DNA from: Lotus japonicus
Lineage: Eukaryota > Streptophyta > Magnoliopsida > Fabales > Fabaceae
Assembly (NCBI RefSeq): GCF_012489685.1
Contig: NC_080045.1
Coordinates: 46,707,096-46,771,095 of the forward strand
Direction of reading: 5' to 3'
DNA length: 64,000 nt
The notes below the pieces were generated by a model, which saw only the letters and a program-made list of their open reading frames with translations, had not been told where the DNA came from and searched no databases. This document shows positions 35,401 to 45,000 of the stretch, piece after piece (position 1 is the first letter of the stretch; each line of letters starts with the position of its first letter). The translations under genes and the position numbers were made by a program.

Positions 35401-37878
35401 TACACTTGGATTCAATGCTAATCGATGGCAGATGAAGTTTGGATCAATTCCCGGCATATCCTTGCAGCTCCAGGCAAACAAATCTAGGTTTTCGCCTAGC
35501 AACTTTGTCAGGCGCGTCTCCTGCTCGTCCGTCAATCTGGTCCCAATCTTCAAGGTGCGATCGCCAAACTTTAGCGCCTTTGTTTCCTCAGTTGGCGTGG
35601 GCCTGTTCACTCGCCCTTCGCCACGTGGGTCAAGATTTTCATCCGGAGTTTCGATTTCATAACATCTGTGTCCAACCAACGCACTCTTCTTGCCATACAG
35701 GTTGAGGCAATTGTTATAACATTCCCTCGCCATCTTCTGTTCGACCTTCAGCTTACCAACCTTGCCATTGCTTAGTGGATACTTGACCGCCAAGTGGGCT
35801 GTCGAGATTACAGCACAAAGGCGATTTAGTGTATTTCGCCCAATGATGACGTTATAAGATGCCACCACCTGGAGGACCAGATACCTTACTTTCAAAACCC
35901 TTGCACACTCATCTTCCCCAAATATTGTGTCCAGATCAATGTATCCTCGCACCATTACTTGCTCTCCTGCAAAACCCACCAAGGTTCCCGAATATGGAGT
36001 CAGATCATCGTTAGTCAGTCCCAACTTGTCAAATGCGTCGCCATAGATAAGATCAGCTGAACTTCCTTGATCCAGAAGTACTCTTCTAACATTGAAACTA
36101 TTCAGCCTTAATTGCACCACTATTGGGTCATCCTTGTGAGGTTTTATCCCCTCAAAGTCCGCCATCGAGATTGTTATGTCAAGGTGCTCGAATCCAAAAG
36201 CAACTTCATGAACTGAATTAACTGCACGAATATGACGTTTCCGCGCCGCGTGGGTGTCGCCTCCACCGCCAAATCCTCCGGCGATGGTGTTTATGGTCCC
36301 CACCGGCGGTCCTGAGTGTTGGGCGAACGTGTCATCAGCCCCTCTTGCGGCGATGGCCGCTGATTCTTGCTTCTTCTCGCCCTTATTGTCTGTTCGCTCC
36401 TCCTCTCGCCTATCCGCTTTGTTGCGATCGCCATTGTAGCGCCACTCCCTTTGGCGATTTCCTCGATATTGTCCATCACTGGAACGATTATCCTGACGTC
36501 CATCACCTTGACGCTCGTCTCCTCGCCCATCGCGCCTGAAGTGTCCCGCCCGAATCAACTTGTCAATCTCCCGCTGCAAAGTCCAGCAGTTGTCCGTGTC
36601 ATGCCCGATGGACCGATGGTACTCACACCACTTCTTGGGATTGGCGTCCCGTGGTTGATACTTTGGGGCTTCTGGCTCATCCACTAGATGTGCGTCTCTC
36701 GCTTCGCGGAGCATATCCGTTAAATTGGTATTCATCACCATGTCAGTCTCTTCCCGCTGGCGATGAGACTTAGATTGCCAAGGCCGGCGCTGTTCATAAT
36801 CATCGCGTCGTGGATACAACTGTTCCCTGGACGGTTTTACCACTGCCTTTCCTTTATCCTCTCGCTGCCGCCTGCCATCCCCCTTGCCTTCGCCATACTT
36901 ATCTCTTTTCGCGCGCCTGGGTGACGTGTCGCCTTTTTCCAGTTTCGCGCGCTTTCTTTTGAAAGCATCGTCCTCCTCATCGAGAATATAAGTGCTAGCG
37001 CGCGCACGCATCTCTTCCATCGAACGTGCAGGCTTGCGTGTCAACTTGCTGTTCAACCTTCCCGGTAACAAACCATTCTTGAATGCTAGAGCACAAGCCC
37101 GAGGCTCCTCATCCTCTACCTTGACCGATGCAGCGCTGTACCTGGCCATATACTTCTTCAGTGACTCTCCTTCTCGCTGGCGAATGTTGTACAAATCATT
37201 GATCGTCACCTGCTGATTCTTATTCGCCGAGAACTGTACTAGAAACTTGGATGAGAAATCTCTGAAATTCGAAATCGATCCGCGCGGCAAAGTTGTGAAC
37301 CACGCCATCGCCGTCGATTTGAAAGTCGATAGAAACATCCTGCACTTCACCGCATCTGATGCCGCAATTATCACCATCTTCGTGTTGAAATACAGAAGAT
37401 GATCCTTCGGATCAGAATCACCACTGTAAGAATCTAGCACCAACGTTTTCATATTATCTGGAATCGCCACATTCTCAACGTCCTCCGAGAACGAACGGAA
37501 CTCAGCTACGGAATCCGCTTCCCTGCCTCCATCGTCTTGTTGCTCGCGGCGGTAGAAATCCAACTGAGCTTGTAAATGCTCATTCCGCTGCTGGATGTCG
37601 CCAATGCTGCGCATCACATGGCGCCATTCCTCCTGCGTCACTGCCGGTTGTCGCTCCGGAGTAGGTGAATTCTCCGGTGAGCGCTCCAGAGATCCGATCT
37701 GCGAAGGCGATGGAGGAGGTGGTGGTGATGGAGGAGGAGAAAGCGGCAAAGAAGTGTGTGTAGCCTGTACTCCCGCCGTTCGTATCGGAGAATCCAAGAC
37801 AACTCGCTGAGGCCGCCGAGGCGGCGAGATTCGCTGTCGCACCGGTGAATGATGCTGCTTCCTGCGTCGAGTCTCCAT
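32419..37878 (-). CDS. gag-pol: Tat-lineage Gag-Pol polyprotein, 1819 aa
   Basis: The ATG at 37878 is 165 bases inside the 5' LTR boundary. Retrotransposon gag domain at about residues 130-290. A CX3H...H...C-type finger (WCEYHRSIGHDTDNCW) is near 413. Aspartic protease motif LLDQGSS is near 600. RT spans about 850-1060 with YVDDM near 979. RNase H follows RT. A second RNase H begins with LFVDGSSN near 1256, as in Tat elements that acquired an archaeal-type copy. Integrase has its zinc finger near 1490-1520 and D,D35E after it. The frame has no stop. In the integrase, TNRQVES stands where I expect TNGQVES. Confidence 0.95.
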   Translation of the reverse strand: METRRRKQHHSPVRQRISPPRRPQRVVLDSPIRTAGVQATHTSLPLSPPPSPPPPPSPSQIGSLERSPENSPTPERQPAVTQEEWRHVMRSIGDIQQRNEHLQAQLDFYRREQQDDGGREADSVAEFRSFSEDVENVAIPDNMKTLVLDSYSGDSDPKDHLLYFNTKMVIIAASDAVKCRMFLSTFKSTAMAWFTTLPRGSISNFRDFSSKFLVQFSANKNQQVTINDLYNIRQREGESLKKYMARYSAASVKVEDEEPRACALAFKNGLLPGRLNSKLTRKPARSMEEMRARASTYILDEEDDAFKRKRAKLEKGDTSPRRAKRDKYGEGKGDGRRQREDKGKAVVKPSREQLYPRRDDYEQRRPWQSKSHRQREETDMVMNTNLTDMLREARDAHLVDEPEAPKYQPRDANPKKWCEYHRSIGHDTDNCWTLQREIDKLIRAGHFRRDGRGDERQGDGRQDNRSSDGQYRGNRQREWRYNGDRNKADRREEERTDNKGEKKQESAAIAARGADDTFAQHSGPPVGTINTIAGGFGGGGDTHAARKRHIRAVNSVHEVAFGFEHLDITISMADFEGIKPHKDDPIVVQLRLNSFNVRRVLLDQGSSADLIYGDAFDKLGLTNDDLTPYSGTLVGFAGEQVMVRGYIDLDTIFGEDECARVLKVRYLVLQVVASYNVIIGRNTLNRLCAVISTAHLAVKYPLSNGKVGKLKVEQKMARECYNNCLNLYGKKSALVGHRCYEIETPDENLDPRGEGRVNRPTPTEETKALKFGDRTLKIGTRLTDEQETRLTKLLGENLDLFAWSCKDMPGIDPNFICHRLALNPSVKPVSQLRRRLGGDKGKAAQQEVDKLLATEFIREVKYPTWLANVVMVKKANGKWRMCVDYTDLNKACPKDSYPLPSIDSLVDGASGNELLSLMDAYSGYHQIRMHPADEDKTAFMTARVNYCYRTMPFGLKNAGATYQRLMDRVFAGQVGRNMEVYVDDMIVKSARGLDHHQDLEEAFGEIRKHNMRLNPEKCSFGIQGGKFLGFMITSRGIEINPDKCKAIQQMKNPSNVKEVQRLTGRIAALSRFLPKSGDRSSPFFKCLRKNAAFEWTAECEESFGRLKELLSSPPILSKPMQGHPLHLYFAVSDSALSSVILQEIDGEQRIVYFVSHTLQGAEIRYQKIEKAALAVLVTARRLRPYFHSFSVKVRTDLPLRQVLQKPDLSGRLVAWSVELSEYGLQYDKRGTVGAQSLADFVVELTLDLVERVDTRWTLFVDGSSNSSGSGAGVTLEGPGDLVLEQSLKFEFKATNNQAEYEALIAGLRLALEVKIGRLLIRTDSQLVESQVKGTFQVKDPNLIKYLERVRYLMTLFQEVVVEYVPRAKNQRADALAKLASTRKPDNNKSVIQETLACPSIEGELIPCVNRGATWMGPILSILAGDPAEVEQCTKEQRREASHYTLIDGHLYRRRFSTPLLKCVPPEKYEAKMSEVHEGVCASHIRGRSLACKVLRAGFYWPTLRKDCMDFVKRCKKCQVFADLSKAPPKELLTMSAPWPFAMWGVDLVGPFPTARSQMKFILVAVDYFTKWIEAEPLAKITSAKIVNFYWKRIVCRFGIPRAIVSDNGTQFSSNQTREFCKEMGIQMRFASVEHPQTNRQVESANRVTLRGLRRRLEEAKGAWLDELPVVLWSYNTTEQYTTRETPFRMTYGVDAMLPVEIDNFTWRTQPDFEGENQANMAMELDLLSETRDEAHIRETTMKQRVAAKYNNRVRVRDMQVGDLVLKWRSGTPGNKLTPNWEGPYRIVKVFGTGAYHLEELDGRRLPRSFNGLSLRYYYS

Positions 37879-38022
37879 CTAAACCAGGAATGACACAAAC
37901 TTGATCGAAAAACGAACGCCGGTCACAAAATCAGAATCGGAAAACTAGAGAATCGCCTAATCGTAATCAGAGATAGCTTCTTGCACAATCAATCCACGTG
38001 AATGGGAATAGAAAGTTTATCT

Positions 38023-38040
38023 TCCCCACAGACGGCGCCA
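38023..38040 (-). other. Primer binding site of the gypsy element
   Basis: TGGCGCCGTCTGTGGGGA on the minus strand, three bases inside the 5' LTR. TGGCGCCGT-type sites are usual in plant Tat/Athila elements; I do not assign the tRNA. Confidence 0.75.
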
Positions 38041-38043
38041 AAA

Positions 38044-38326
38044 TGTTCTAGGAATGAACATTCAAGAGAGGGGTGGTACCTAGAGAGTGGAAGAATGTGC
38101 TCGAGGGAGAAAGAGAATGAGAGAGAAAGTGCTGAATTTCCTGTGTTATTTGATAAAATGAGCTAAAAGTCCTTTACAATTAGTAACTACCTCCTATTTA
38201 TAAAGCTTGGGCACTACCTATTGGACCAATTGGGCCTCCGAAGTTGAGGCCCAACTTAAGGCCAGGCTCTCGCTCTTGGGCGGGCTGAACCCTGGGCGTC
38301 GCCCCTCTAGAGGCTCGCCCAGTCCA
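38044..38326 (-). repeat. Gypsy 5' LTR (element orientation)
   Basis: 283 bp, equal in length to the copy at 27555-27837. The four differences seen by eye (near 38182, 38203, 38225 and 38311) are all A here against G in the other copy. Confidence 0.95.
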
Positions 38327-38693
38327 CACCCCTCCATCCAAACAGAGCATAAATGCTATGAAAGATGAGAAGGTGTTTTATTATATGCATGCTGTGAGCT
38401 GTGAGTTGAGCCTCAAGTCAAGATCATGATCCTGAATAAATGCTTCAATATTTAACTCTATCAATGTTTGTGCTGGTCTTTTCTTTTGGTAGATTAATTG
38501 TCATGCTTCTAATAAGCCCAAACAAGAAATACTTCTTAATTAGTTGCTTTATTGAATCCAAGTGGTCTTAGTTTCAAACCAAAGCCTGTAGATTCTCCTC
38601 TCTTCATTCCATATACTCCTTGATCCCCCTGTTTAGAACCCTTCATAGTTGCTTTTATTTCAGAATTAATCAGCATATATCGAGTCTCTAAAG

Positions 38694-40879
38694 ATGGTGA
38701 TCACAAGCAAAGATGAGTTGGATAGAGGAACTGTTTCTAGTTATGATAGGGAAAGTGAACTCAAAGCATTTGATGAGTCAAAGGCTGGTGTTCAAGGACT
38801 GGTAGAAAGAGGTGTGACAAAAGTTCCACGGATATTCTACTGTGGAAATTCTAATTATCTCAGTGATGGCTTAACCAGTGAATCAAACTCAAAGCTCAGT
38901 GTCCCTCTAATTGACCTCACAACCATCCATCATGGTGATCCCATTTTGAGAGATGATGTTGTGAGAGAAGTTCAATATGCATGTGAGAAGTGGGGCTTCT
39001 TTCAGGTTATAAATCATGGAATTCCAACTCATGTTTTAGATGAGATGATCAAAGGAACTTTCAGGTTTCACCAACAAGATGCAAATGTGAGGAAAGAGTT
39101 CTACACCAGAGATCCCAGCAGGAAAGTAGTTTATGTTTCCAATTATAGTTTATACCATGACTCTTTTGCTACTTGGAGGGACTCTCTTGGTTGTTTGATG
39201 GCACCTCATCCACCAAAAGCAGAAGAACTTCCAGATGTTTGCAGGTTTTATTTATTTATTAACACGTCCTACCTTTAGCATCAACTTTTGGACTTGCTGG
39301 AACTTGAACCTAAAATAACAATTTAGTACATGTTTGGAAATTCTTCAACAATTGATTTTAAAGCCAATGAGTAGCTTTTGGAGGCCAGACTTGATTATGT
39401 TCTATAGCATAGAAGAATGCCTAGCCTAGCTAGGATCTGGGGTGAGTGAACATGCATTTCCCTTCTGGGGTCTTAATAAGGTCTAGGAGATTTCCTCTTG
39501 GGTTCCTAGTTGGTTTGAGGTTATATGATACTTTATGAGTCCATTTAATGGCTTAAGGGTTACCTTAATGACAGTGCTGATGATAGCCGTGAGATTGAAA
39601 GCGGCTACCTAAGGTGGGTACTTAATTAAGTGTTCCTGGAGTCCACTTATTAGGGTTTCTTTCTAGGCCGAGCTTCTCTCTTTTGGTTCGAGTTTGGGGC
39701 TTCCGAACTCGGGAGGTACAGATTATGACTAAAGTTGACCGAAGCACGGTATAACTAGTTTGTTAATTTGGTATTGACATCCTGCAACTTTGGGCTTGGA
39801 ATACAGCAAATCTTTTAATCCTTAATCCTCATCATTTCCTGTGTAGAAAATTTTCAATAGATTTAGATGTGATGTCTTTATGTATATTTTCAATTAAATT
39901 TTTAGAAACTCTAAACTGCAACTTGTCTATTATACTTATACCTGCAGAGATATTGTGATAGAATACTCAAAGGAAGTAATGGTGTTTGCTTCTACCTTGT
40001 TTGAGTTACTAGCAGAGGCTCTAGGCCTAAATCGGTTTCACCTCAAGGAAATGGGTTGTGCTGAAGGGTTTCTTCTTCTATGTCACTTCTACCCACCATG
40101 CCCTGAGCCTGAATTAACCATGGGTAATAGCAAGCACACAGACAATGACTTTGTAACAATACTTTTGCAAGACCAGGTAGGGGGTCTTCAAGTTCTTCAT
40201 GACAACAAATGGATTGATGTAACTCCCATCCATGGTGCTCTTGTAGTAAACATTGGGGACCTTTTGCAGGTAAAACCACCATGCATTATAAAAACAGTAA
40301 TGATACTTAGACATTCTAATAGTGCAGACACTCAACAAATACCTCATTTTTCTTTTAATCTCTTTATTCTATCATATATCACATTTATTACTTCTCTCGC
40401 TTTTCTTTCTTTCTCAATCTCAAGATGTATGTTGGATGTCTGTACTGCGCGAATGGTCTACAAATAATTTTTCTTTTAAAAATAGCATTTTCATTAATTT
40501 TATTGAGCAAAGCAGAATGTACAGCAACTTGTGCATGTTTGTGTTATATTAAGTTTGAAAATGTAGCAAAGGTTATACATTTGAAATGAGAATTGGATTG
40601 TTGTAATTATGAGTATCATTTTACTTTGTGCAGCTTGTAAGTAATGACAAGTTCATTAGTGTTCAGCACAGAGTTATAGCAAAGGAGATAGGTCCAAGAA
40701 TTTCAGTTGCATCGTTGTTTAGAACTGATGATGATGACTCAATAGTCTATGGTCCAATCAAGGAACTGTTATCAGAAGAAAGCCCACCAGTATACAGAGA
40801 CGTGTCTTTAAAAGAGTACTTAACACATTATTATGCAAAGGGCATTGGAACTTCTGCTTTATCACACTTGAGGTTGTGA
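38694..40879 (+). CDS. 2-oxoglutarate/Fe(II) dioxygenase, ACC-oxidase homolog type, 372 aa
   Basis: Exons 38694-39244, 39948-40269 and 40634-40879; both introns are GT-AG and keep phase. The N-terminal DIOX_N part includes VPLIDL, WGFFQVINHG and an FH-rich stretch. The catalytic jelly roll has Fe ligands His247, Asp249 (HTD) and His303 (QHR) and the 2-oxoglutarate anchor Arg313-x-Ser315. Length and the RGVTKVPRIF N-terminus match the plant '1-aminocyclopropane-1-carboxylate oxidase homolog' group. This group is distinct from true ACC oxidase; its substrates are mostly unknown, likely specialised metabolites. A cytosolic enzyme is expected. The gene is intact and starts about 370 bp right of the gypsy insertion. 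Confidence 0.93.
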
Positions 40880-42055
40880 TTATGAAGAAGAATTAAGTTT
40901 AATCTTGATGTTTTTTAAAATGGAAAACCAAGCTATGCTGTATCCTTTCACTGGCAAATTTATCTGTTTGGACCGCAGAATATTATCTGTTTTGCTTGAA
41001 GACATACTAGCATGTACACTTCTTTTTCCAAAACATACATAAATTGTTTCTTTGTTTTTAAGATGATTAGATTAATGCCCGAAGGTTTGCCTAACGGTAA
41101 TTACATGAAAAAGGAATAATAATTCCAATGAGAGCAATAAAACAATGCCAAAAACATACATCAGTACAATACAAAAGCATGGTTGCTCAAACCTAGGCGT
41201 GAAAATAAAACCAAAAGGAAGGTGAGACTCCACTCCACCATTGGCCAATGATAACCATTGATCCAGAACCAAAATCTTGTGCTTTCCCTTCTTTGTTGCT
41301 GCTTCATATTTTTACACTCATTTGGCTCTTCCCTGCAAATATGACTATGAAAAGAAGAAAAGTGGCTCAGCCGCTCGAAATAGAGACAGGTGGAGGACAA
41401 TGCTGCCACAGTTATGAAGGACACAACTATGAAGGTGGTTATGGAGAAAAGGAGGGGAGGGGGTGACAGAGAAGGTGAGGAAAAGAAAAGCAGTGGCTAA
41501 AGAGTGAAAATGACCACGGGTAGAAAAATCTCAAATGATGGAGAACTCTCACAAAGGAGAGCAAAAGAACCCAAAGGGTAGAAAAGCTTTATGAGAGGGC
41601 AAGAAACCCTCCCCACCCCACCCCTTAGGGGTGGGAGGGAGGCTGTTAGGTTTGCTGTGCGGCGCAGTTAGAAGGCTCTTCTAGGGTTTGCTTTCGATTA
41701 TGTATAAATACTAAATAGCAATAAGACATATTTAAGACATGCAATTTTTAGCCAAATTTTTTGCATTGGCTTTCAAAGGGCTCAGGCTAATAAAAATCTA
41801 TTTCCAAATGTAGTTCATTTCCCACTGATCACGGTGACCTAATCTTACACTTGCAAGGCATCTTTAATGTGGAAAGACCATAATTCAAATCTACACAGCT
41901 ACCTAAACGCATTTGAAGTGAATTTATCCCTTAACACAAAACATAAGTAACAAGGAATGATGCAATTCTAATCCATGTAACTATTACTTGAATAGCCTAT
42001 CTCAAACACTCAACATTCTTCTTTTCTACTTTCTTTACAATGTGTCAATGGCCTT
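40880..42055. other. Intergenic DNA between oxygenase and ARP9 (convergent genes)
   Basis: Holds the 3' ends of two tail-to-tail genes. Frames at 41072-41466 show no domain or splice support. Nothing else recognised. Confidence 0.6.
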
Positions 42056-45000
42056 TCAAGAATTCATGTAACACATAGCTTGAGCTTGAAGAAAATAAGA
42101 ATCCTTGTACTTTCTGTTACTTCCAACGTGAACACCATTCTTAATCCAATCCTCCCGACTTATCCATGCATCTCTACCTAAATCAAGTACTCCAAGAATC
42201 TGCAAAGACACATCTGCTATGTTAAGATAATGAAAATTAAGAATGATAAGTAAATGCAGAACTTTTACTAATAGAACCATTTAATAACCAACAAGAAGAT
42301 ATTGATGAAGTAAGAAGTGAATCATGACAGCCATAAGTGCTCAACATACCGCCCCGCCTTTCCATGGCACAAAGGTTGGATTTGTCCTTGATTGTAGAAC
42401 CTGAACCATGTATAAAAGACAATCACATTACAAAATCTACAAGTAAAAAGTGCAGGTCGAAACTTTAACTTTCACATAAAGAAAGATATGCAAATTTCTG
42501 CATACATCTATCATATAAATAAGAATAATAATGATAACAATGCCAATAACATAGATAAAAGGATCTGAAACTACCTCGACAGTATCAATTGCTTCATTTG
42601 GAGGAATAGCATGTAAAACTCTGTGACATAACAAGAGCGCGGGGCTCATCCATCAGTTTAACATCATTAAATTAACATCTTTCATGACACTAAGGTGTTG
42701 AAATTTAACAAGTAAAATAGAAGTAGAATAATGTTTAACAGGAGAGCAAAAAATGTAAAAGCCTAAACCAAAGGCCACTTCTAACTACACAGTTCCCTAA
42801 GAAAAAAAGGTAAGGAAGAATAATGTCAAACAGGATGAAGGAAAAATGAAATCAACAAATATAATGTTTAAGTTATGAAGCCAAAAAGAAACCAAAATTT
42901 TTACTCTGATTATGAAGTCAAAAAAAGGTAACTAAACCAATCAGATAGCATTTTCATTCCCATACCGAACATATATTGTATTTCCCTCATTGCCTAGTTT
43001 TTTTCCTTTTCTTTTAAATGAACAATGCATAAATTATCATTGCAAATATCAGTATCACAGCCAATTAGCTTCTCATTAGGTAGGTAAATATGTTGAGGTC
43101 AATCAAAATTGAAACAAACCTTTCTTCCACTGCAGGAACTAAACCATTTGTCAAAGCCACTCCACCAGTCTATTCCAGAAAAAATGAGTCAATTCCTTTG
43201 TATCAACATGTCATATTAAAATAAACACACTAAGCTCAACATGTAAAACTCACCAATTGTATGCTACAAAATAATTTTCTCTGGATATCGATGCGACCTG
43301 TGAATACAGAACCAAACAGTTAAGCAAGGCTTCAAGTCTATGCATATAAAATGGAGAAAAGCATATAAAAAAATTACCAGTGGAGAGAATGCAGTGGGTA
43401 ATAGCCTCTGCAAGGCCAACTTTCTCTTCTTTTTTTGGCTTAGTTGAATAAAATGGGTAGCTTTCCCACATGGGTAGTCCTCCATTAACATTAGGATAGA
43501 AAGTATCTGACATATCAGATCTTCGGGAAAACTCATTAGAATAGAAAGTATCTTCTAGCATATCCTCATAATCATGAAACCTAGCAGGGGAAACCACTAG
43601 GGTTGTGTAAACATATGGGGTCGTTTAATTAAGTAAAAGAAAAAAGGAGATTTTAGAGATATATACAACAACAATAGCTTATAAAAAAAATCCATATCCC
43701 CGCCAAGTGAGGACTGAGGTCGGCTTTATGGATCGCACTGTGCCATTGAGCTCGATTATGAGAGATATTATTGATAATGAGAAGTTAAAGCATAATTTAT
43801 ATTTCATTTAGTTACAATTACAAAATGCACTTTTTACTTAAAAAAGTTGCCTTCACAACTTTTTCTATAAGCTATTCAAAGTAACTTAAATTATCAGGGA
43901 ATCTAATTCTTATTTTGGCATTCTGATTTTTTTTCAAAAGCTTCGGCAAACATTCTAAAAAGGCTTAATCCTCATATTAGTCCCTGTCTTTGTGTCGCCG
44001 TCTGAACCAGGTCCCTGACCGGAAAAATTTGTGGAATACGTCCCCATTTTTGCAAAACGTCTGGAGCCAGTCCTCGCCGGAGCCCGGAGCTCCGGCGAGT
44101 GATGAAATGGCATAGTGACTGTGTAAATGAAGCCTATGTGGAATTAAAAAAATAAAAAATAAAAAATAAAAAACACATCATAAATTTTAATTTAATTAAA
44201 AAAAATTAATTAACCATTATAATCCTAAATCAATTAACAAAATCAATTCTCCTAAATCATCTTCATCTTCATAGAAATCATCTTCATCTTCATCTTCACC
44301 ATGTCCTTCATCTTAATCTCATCACCATCTCCAAATAATTAAATTTCCTAAACCCAAAACAAACCTAGAATCAACAACAAAAATCCAAAAAATCAATCTT
44401 TCATGTTCACCTTCAACAAACCCAGCCACAATGAACCTCCACCACACCCAAACCCAGCCACTGAAACCGTAGAAGCTTGTGATGGACCCCAGCCACCATG
44501 AACCTCATTCATCAAGCTTGCTGACGAGGAGCAACAGCAGCAGCAGAAAAATCCAAATCACAAAGTTTCAGCAAGGAACTTTGAAAGGATTCATATAATA
44601 GCAAAAACCTAGTCATGTAAAAGGACAGACCCATAAAAAAACATAGGAATTTCAGAAATCTTGTTCAGCAATGGCACCAGTTGATCCTCACTCGTTCACC
44701 GACTCAACTCACCCAGCGACCACCCACATTTCCCTGACTCTGTACTTCGATTTCTCCTCCTCCACCATCCACGCCTCCGCACTCTTCACTCTCCAAAACC
44801 CTCACTCCGGCCCTTTCTTCCTCGACACTCGCTCCCTCTCCATCCACTCCATCATCGACCCTCAAACCAAAACCCCACTCCCCTTTTCCCTCTCCGTCAA
44901 CGACCCAATCAAGGGCTCCCACCTCTCCGTCTCGCTCTCAAACCACCACGGAGTCGCCAACCAACACCACTCGCCATTTCCTTTCACTTTTTCCTTTTTT

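Larger units (their letters stand above)
27555..38326 (-). mobile_element. Ty3/gypsy Tat-lineage retrotransposon, 10.8 kb
   Basis: Two 283-bp LTRs (27555-27837 and 38044-38326) are flanked by CACCC (27550-27554 and 38327-38331). On the minus strand one intact frame encodes gag-PR-RT-RH-INT. On the plus strand, between the polyprotein and the 3' LTR, is a spliced accessory gene. The RT-before-INT order defines gypsy. The lack of a chromodomain, a second RNase H and the antisense accessory gene point to Tat/Ogre-type elements. The LTRs differ at four sites by eye. I could not find a clear polypurine tract beside the left LTR. Confidence 0.95.
27153..38349. mobile_element. Tourist-like MITE interrupted by a gypsy element
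   Basis: The outer ends form an imperfect inverted repeat (CACTGTGTTTGG on the left; TGCTCTGTTTGG read from the right) flanked by TAA (27150-27152 and 38350-38352), the target preference of PIF/Harbinger elements. Without the gypsy insertion and its CACCC duplication it would be about 420 bp. The gypsy element lies only about 20 bp from its right end. Confidence 0.6.
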
